The notes under the pieces were generated by a model that was given only the letters and a program-made list of their open reading frames with translations, was not told the origin of the DNA and did no database searches. This document shows positions 58,801 to 64,000 of a stretch of 64,000 nt of DNA, piece after piece (within the stretch, counting starts at the first letter, position 1; every line of letters starts with the position of its first letter). The translations under genes and the position numbers were made by a program. Source of the stretch: Coriaria nepalensis (Eukaryota; Streptophyta; Magnoliopsida; Cucurbitales; Coriariaceae); contig CP114485.1 in the NCBI GenBank assembly GCA_027186245.1, forward strand, positions 10,630,001 through 10,694,000, written 5' to 3'.

Positions 58801-61082
58801 CCAGTTTACCTAAACGTCAATGGCGAATTGGGCCAAATGGAGCCGAATAACTTGGGTCATGATGCAAGGATCATTTAGGAAGAGCCATAGATGACTCATT
58901 GACCAAGTTTTTTAACACGAACTTGGGTATGGTATTGGCTCTTCTTCTACATGAACCTTGCCATAGCAGAATGTCATTTATTAACAACTGCAATAAGATA
59001 GGAAAGAATGTGATTTTGGGATTCTAGTTAGTTTGTGCTAGATCTGGAGTTTAATAATAAGTTATGTTTGCCATTGGGATCATGCCATGGTCATCTTATA
59101 TTTGACTTCATTAGTTCTCCATTTTCTTAGAATTGGAAATGAATTAGGAATGTAAAAAGTTTGTTTCTAACGTAGCTTCGTTACAGGATGTATTCTTCGA
59201 TGATGAATCTGCTGAAGTTGTAATATCCTCTCTGCGTCTACGTGAGGACCAGGAAAGGTAAGTGAAGTCCCTTTGTTTTTCTGTCTTTCAGATCCAGGGC
59301 CTCTATAAACTCTAAATTAAGTTTGCTGACTTTAACTTCACTGTTCTTCCCTACTACGAAACTTCATTTTTCTTCATTGTTCAACTTTTGACTGCATATC
59401 TTTGTTAGATCAATTTTCTAACATATATCCATCAATCCAAATCCTTCAACCAGCTGGGTTTCCTAACCCTGTCACAATGAATTTGGGTGTGTTTGTATTT
59501 AGAATTGGGAGTCCAATTCTATTTCCGACCATGGGGCGTCTTGGAATTCAGATTTTGTTTCCAACCCTGCAGAAGTAGAAAAGATTTTCCCCTTCCCGGT
59601 TCCGAACTTTAGGGAATATAAATAGGATTCTAAGACGGTAGCTTTATCCCCAGCCCTCTACCATCGCCACCACGTCTTCCACCACCGTCACAATTATTCT
59701 ATCTATCTCATTTTTAACCACAAGGGCAGAGATGGTGCCGCCTCGGGTTGGGGGGAAAATGAAAGAAAAAAAATGGTTCAAAAGCAAAAATTATGGGGTT
59801 AAAATAGAATTAATTAAATATTAGGGGTTAAAATTTAAGCAATTTGGCCTTAAACACACTCTTCATGGCGCTTCTATGTTAATGCACTTTGAGGACACCA
59901 CCAAGGGTTACTTATGTGGTTTATCTAGCGGCAAACATACCGATGCCAAAGTAAGAAAATTTGTAATTTTGAGTCAATTATAATTTAGACAGTAGAATTC
60001 ATTTCTGCAACCCAAACATCATAATTATAATTGAGAATCAGTTCCAATTCTAACATTGGATTTTGAATCACAATTATAGCACTCAGGTTCAAATTCCAGC
60101 AGCTCTTGTTGCTATTTGCATGAACAGTTGCTAACTGGGCTGGATATGCTCGTCTTGAGGACACTCATTTTTAACTTGTTATGTCTGATTCAATTATAGA
60201 AGTTGGTTTTTTTCAAAATAGCAATGACAATCAAGTTCTATTACTATTTTTTCTTTCCATGCTGTTAGAGGTCTTTCACTTTTCTAAATATATATAGTTG
60301 AAACTTTTAACTCAATTAAAACTTATTTTGTAATTGTCTGAAGCATTATTACTATATAATAGACCACACACCCCCCCCCCCCCCCCCCCCCCCCCCGGCG
60401 GGGTTCTTTACTTGAACCCAAAAACCAACCTTTTTCTCATGTCATTTTTCTTGTCTTATTTCAGTGGATATTTTATACGAAAAGTATATTAAGTTCAAAT
60501 GATTAAAAAAAGGATCGCATGCTTGACCTTCAATCCCTCTTACTTCTTTTTTCCATATGCAGTGGTTCCCTCTTTACGAATTCAAACTGGTTTGCTTTTG
60601 AGGATGAAAAAACTGCTGATGAGTGTTCAATCGGCTCACACCCTTTGCCACCGCCCAAGGCTGAGGGTGATAATGATGTTATTGCAAGTGAAAATGATGA
60701 TGTGGCGGATACCTCATCTTCTCCAGAACCAGAAGCAGATACCACATCACACAAAGAACCTAATGAAGCAAGTGAAACAAAGGCCACTGAAACCGACAAA
60801 CCACCAGAATGGGTCGAATGGAGGGAAACAGATTCTGGAGATCCATCCATAGCACTTCTAAATGGTGAGCATCAAGAGAAATCAAAGGTTAGTGAAACTG
60901 ATGCTACTGAAACTTCTCCATCCTCAGGTTATGGACTGGCTACTAGTATTGAGGAAAAAACCAATGAGAATAGAAGCTTAAATTCATCGGAGTCAGTCCA
61001 GTCGGGTGAGGGTGATTCGAGTTCAGAACCAATTGCTTCTGAACAATCTGCAAAAGGCATGGGAAGTGATGAGGCTAAATGA
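49824..61082 (+). CDS. SAPS-domain protein (SIT4/PP6 phosphatase-associated family)
   Basis: Plant member of the SAPS family, regulatory subunits of the Ser/Thr phosphatase PP6 (SIT4 in yeast). Exons by frame and GT-AG sites: 49824-49862, 50954-51057, 51228-51314, 51402-51477, 51570-51644, 51927-51980, 52466-52525, 52706-52822, 54341-54435, 54535-54737, 55640-55737, 55895-55998, 56074-56239, 56402-56524, 56684-56766, 57424-57565, 58131-58160, 59187-59257, 60563-61082. All phases join: 2247 nt, 748 residues. The start MFWRMAGLSTASP followed by ETILDKESFTLEELLDEDE is the conserved plant N-terminus. The helical SAPS region fills residues about 14-490 (EEAPEDAEKGRTFKFPFIAC; TYYTYVCQSTVGS). An acidic stretch DSDEDDYQDRDYD lies near 506-518, then SNWFAFEDE and PPEWVEWRE, both conserved in plant homologues, and a disordered Glu/Ser/Thr-rich end. 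The large introns (up to about 1.5 kb) carry repeats. Complete; no defect seen. Confidence 0.95.
51838..51900. repeat. 20-bp tandem repeat in SAPS-gene intron 5
   Basis: Three copies of ATTGCTGTGATTAGCTATAT-type units, period 20 bp, between 51838 and 51900. Confidence 0.95.
58227..58275. repeat. Poly-T and poly-G tract in SAPS-gene intron 17
   Basis: A T run (about 58228-58239) is followed within 15 bp by about 15 consecutive G (58251-58265) and GTGGGGTGGG. Long G runs are rare in this AT-rich sequence and could form a quadruplex, but length may be a sequencing artefact. Confidence 0.8.
58442..58844. mobile_element. Candidate MITE in SAPS-gene intron 17
   Basis: Ends GGCCCCATTTGG (58442-58453) and CCAAATGGAGCC (58833-58844) are inverted repeats matching at 11 of 12 bases, 403 bp end to end, with no coding capacity. 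Size and location in an intron fit a miniature inverted-repeat transposon. Internally, ATTGTC-type words recur (58545-58675). No clear target duplication was seen. Confidence 0.45.
60371..60396. repeat. Poly-C tract in SAPS-gene intron 18
   Basis: 26 consecutive C followed by GGCGGGG, about 170 bp before the last exon. It may be a length-variable locus or an assembly or consensus artefact. Confidence 0.9.
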
Positions 61083-61737
61083 GGCCAGAAAAGTGTTCTG
61101 ATAGTAGTGGAATTTAAATTAAAACTTCTAAGTAATGTAAATGGATTTTCCATACTTTCCAACAGTATTTTGGTCAGGTGGAGGATGAACATACGGCATC
61201 ATACCTTGTAGCTGGGTTAGGCAACTGTTTTATAGCCTTGTACACATCTTCAAAAGGGGCATTGTACACTGCTGATGATTATTTTCCCCTTCAATGTAGC
61301 AAATTTGGGCTCTCCATGGAAGAGAGGGTACTCAATTGCAGATGATTTTACGTTATTTAATAATTCTTATTGTTGTAGGGTCCCAGGTGGTTCCGAATCT
61401 TTCCTATAAGATCCAGCCTATAGTCTTGCATTTCCTCCCAATTGTCCAAATATTCATTAGGTTTTCTGTAATATAATTGTGTTGAAGGAAAACGTATCTC
61501 ATGGGGCAGGTAGGAATTTGATACATCGAATTGTGCAGAAGAAGTCATACTGACCAAAATCCCTTTACACTGACCCCATATTCTCATACTGACCAAAACC
61601 GCTTCTTCACACCGATCCCTTTCGATCGGTATTGCTTCCCAAAAATTCTGTTTCGGTCAGCATAGTATCGGTGCATTCGTTTTATTTATTTATTTATTAA
61701 GGGTTAAAGTTTCCTGAATAATTTGTTTCGTTTTTAA
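61083..61737 (+). other. 3' untranslated region and flank of the SAPS-domain gene
   Basis: The first 250 bp after the stop look like 3' UTR. Further right, CATACTGACCAAAA occurs twice (near 61545 and 61585), and ACCGATC (61611-61617) pairs with GATCGGT (61624-61630) as a small hairpin. No gene seen. Confidence 0.5.
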
Positions 61738-62424
61738 CCAACGGTTTACTGACGTGGCGTGTTGATTGTGCATGCCATCTCAGCAATTTGTTTTTTGAAA
61801 ATGCAAATTTTTTTTTTCCTTTCTCAATTTAAACCTCCAACTTTTCTTTAATTTCAGTTTTCTCCTAAATATTTATTTTCTCTTTCCTCTTGACCCTTTC
61901 ACCAACCACCACCAACCACCGGAGGAAGTGGCTTTTCTGTTCACCACCACCCCCATGCCCCACCCTCTTCTTCTTCCCCTCTTCCTCTCTCTTTCTTCTC
62001 TCCCCCTCTTTTACTCCCCCTCCCCTTAACACCCAGATTTCAAACCCAGATTCAAGGAAATCAATTTGTATAATAATAATAGTAGTTACAAGACCAAGAA
62101 GCAGCAGAATTATGGCCACGAATTATTAGTCAAGGGTAAATATAGATTTCGAACCCAAATTCGAAATCTGGGTTTGGAGGGGGAGGGAGAGGGGGAGAAG
62201 AAGAAGAAGAAGAAGAGAGTGGGGTGTGGCAGCGGCGGTGGATGCGAAGTGGCTTCCACCGGTGGGGGCTGGTGGCTGGTGAAAGGGTGAAAAGCAAGGA
62301 AAAAAGTAAATTTTTAGGGGAAAAAGGAAATTAAGTAAAATGCTGTGGGTTTGAATTAAAAAGTCAAAAAGAGTACGCAGTTTTTTTTTTTAAACACTCC
62401 ACACATCAGCAAACCGTTAGTTGG
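61738..62424. mobile_element. Foldback element: large imperfect inverted repeat
   Basis: The left arm (61738-62060) reads, reverse-complemented, as the right arm (62135-62424). Outer ends: AACGGTTTACTGACGTG against CATCAGCAAACCGTT. Middle: CTTCCTCTCT and CCCCACCCTCTTCTTCTTC against GAAGAAGAAGAAG and GTGGGGTG. Inner: CACCCAGATTTCAAACCCAG against CGAAATCTGGGTTTGG. The loop is about 75 bp. Open frames within the arms are low-complexity by-products. It could be a foldback/MULE-type transposon and, if transcribed, would give a long hairpin RNA. Confidence 0.85.
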
Positions 62425-64000
62425 AAATGGAAGTTTGGATGGGAGGCGGTGTTTGGCACATTTTGTGAAATGCTTGGAGTTTTATTTTTATATTTTAAAA
62501 TACAAGGTCCTTTAGCCTTTTCATCAAAATGTAGGGTTTTTTTTATAGTTTTTTGGCCCCTTTTTTTCCCCAATTCCCTAGATCCTCCTCCTACACTTTC
62601 TCTTCCCCCAAGCTTAGGGCTGTAAGTTGATTAAATGAATTTGATTTTTTTATTTTATTTTATTTAAAGTATATAATTATTTAAGTTCTTAATCCAAAAT
62701 CAAATCATATTAGGTCATATCTATACTTTTATTTATCCAAGATAAGCTATTTGAATGTAGTTTTTTAAATGCTTAATTAAAATATTTAATTATCGTGTGT
62801 CATCTGAAAGTTTAAAATTGTGAATGCTAGGAGCAAAATGCCTATCTTCGTTCGGTTCAATCTTAATATTGTGATTCAATTTAATTTAATTTTTATGTCA
62901 TTATTATATTTAAATATATTTTCATATTACAATAACGGTTTGTTGATTTGTTATATCAAACTTACCGTAAAAATCTAATTCTTGAAGCCACTTAATTTGA
63001 TAGACTTGAGTCTATATGAACAAAAGTTAAAAAGGATGAGAGTGCTTGATATATATCTAAGTTCTTCTCTTTATCTCATACATGGTAGCTTATTTAATTA
63101 ATATTTTTAAAAGGTTTCATCTCTCCTATTATTTCATAAATTGTTTTACTTTACTATTATATTATTTGTGTGATTTCATATTTGTTTAATATCATTCACT
63201 TCTAATGTTGTTTTCATAACTATATATTTAGTTAAATCACTAAGATATATTCCAAAGTTATGGCATATGCTATTATGATCATTTGCATCAATCTTAAAGT
63301 CAAAGTATTGTATATTATCGAATTGCTTGTACGAACTAATTTAATTTTTATTAACATTTCTATACCAATGTTGTTGATTTGAAATCTGCATTATTTCATT
63401 ATAATTATAGACGTGGTCATATATTATTCTAATGTCAATGTTAACTTTTAGTATATGACTCTCGATTGGTATTCATATTTCACTCATGTTGTAATATTGG
63501 ATCGACAAAATTTCATTTAATTTCTAAATTAATATTATCATTGTGGTTGCTTATACATATTGATTGCAATACGTTTAAGTATTATTTCATAATACTTGGT
63601 AATGCTATACTACTACTCTCACTAATATAAATATCCTACGATCCTACTTATCATGCTAAATTTCATAATTCATAAAGTTTGAATTTCTCTCTAATATTAT
63701 GAGAATCACTTGTCTGTTATGGATATTAAATGGTGAAATTTTCGTACTAGCAAAATCGAGGAGAAAACAAAAGCAGAAAAGAAAAAGTATTTCAAAAGAT
63801 AATGAATTGATTTCACGTCTTAACAAAAGACTAAAGATTTTCGTCCAAATTTTTTTTCATTCCTGAAAGTGATGTGACTAATCCAAAAATTATAGCCATG
63901 ACATATACAAGATCGAAATAATTATTGTTATCATGGTGGTTATAATAATACTTTTTCAAATTATAAGAATACATTTCACAACTTTGGGAGAAAATGAAGA
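62425..64000. other. AT-rich spacer to the end of the window
   Basis: No gene supported. The last 100 bp (63920-64000) encode HGGYNNTFSNYKNTFHNFG, loosely like the Gly/Asn-rich region of some Copia Gag proteins, so another element may start beyond the edge; this is weak. Confidence 0.4.

Noticed and set aside
60499..60852. Overlapping plus- and minus-strand frames of over 100 residues at the SAPS gene end
   Set aside because: Out-of-frame and antisense shadows of the last SAPS exon, which is low in complexity and so poor in stops.
61865..62290. Gly/Arg/Glu-rich and Pro/Ser-rich small proteins
   Set aside because: Translations of purine/pyrimidine-rich arms of the foldback element, on both strands.

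Overview
This is a plant nuclear window, almost certainly from an AT-rich eudicot. The evidence is spliced genes with GT-AG introns, a class III HD-Zip gene carrying a miR165/166 target, a plant SAPS-domain gene, plant-type A1 aspartic protease and dehydrin genes, degenerate TTTAGGG telomere-like repeats, and dense decayed Copia retrotransposons. There is no sign of bacterial, organellar or CRISPR sequence.

Layout. 1-3.6 kb: AT-rich spacer with repeat fragments. 3.6-5.0 kb (minus strand): an intronless, secreted aspartic-protease-like protein whose first catalytic Asp is replaced by Ser. 5.8-8.3 kb: 3' exons of a UbiA-type prenyltransferase, broken by a stop and with an LTR-like insert in an intron. 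11.07-16.82 kb: a complete 17-exon HD-Zip III gene of the PHABULOSA/PHAVOLUTA type (849 residues after splicing), with the miR165/166 site split over an exon junction. 17.1-31.6 kb: three plus-strand Copia elements, all broken: one 3'-truncated, one nearly full length but full of stops, and one LTR pair around an internally deleted core. 31.9-32.3 kb: a small intact gene resembling KS-type (HIRD11-like) dehydrins, with its own TATA box about 235 bp from an LTR. 33.1-42.8 kb: a graveyard of an unidentified exon, a minus-strand Copia, a hAT transposase, a FAR1/MULE-like transposase and a fifth Copia remnant. 43-49.5 kb: non-coding repeats (a diverged direct repeat, a 30-bp minisatellite, interstitial telomere-like repeats, a long LTR-like block). 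49.8-61.1 kb: a complete 19-exon SAPS-domain (PP6/SIT4 phosphatase-associated) gene, 748 residues. 61.7-62.4 kb: a roughly 0.69-kb foldback element. The rest is AT-rich spacer.

Two conserved multi-exon genes (PHB/PHV-like transcription factor, SAPS-domain protein) flank a repeat-filled interval. They are unrelated functionally and do not form an operon or cluster. Intron-exon structures were assembled by eye from reading frame, GT-AG sites and protein-family conservation; every junction keeps frame. I found no new multi-gene system. The most interesting items are the catalytically altered protease-like gene, the decayed prenyltransferase, the dehydrin-like gene beside an LTR, the foldback hairpin and the telomere-like tract.
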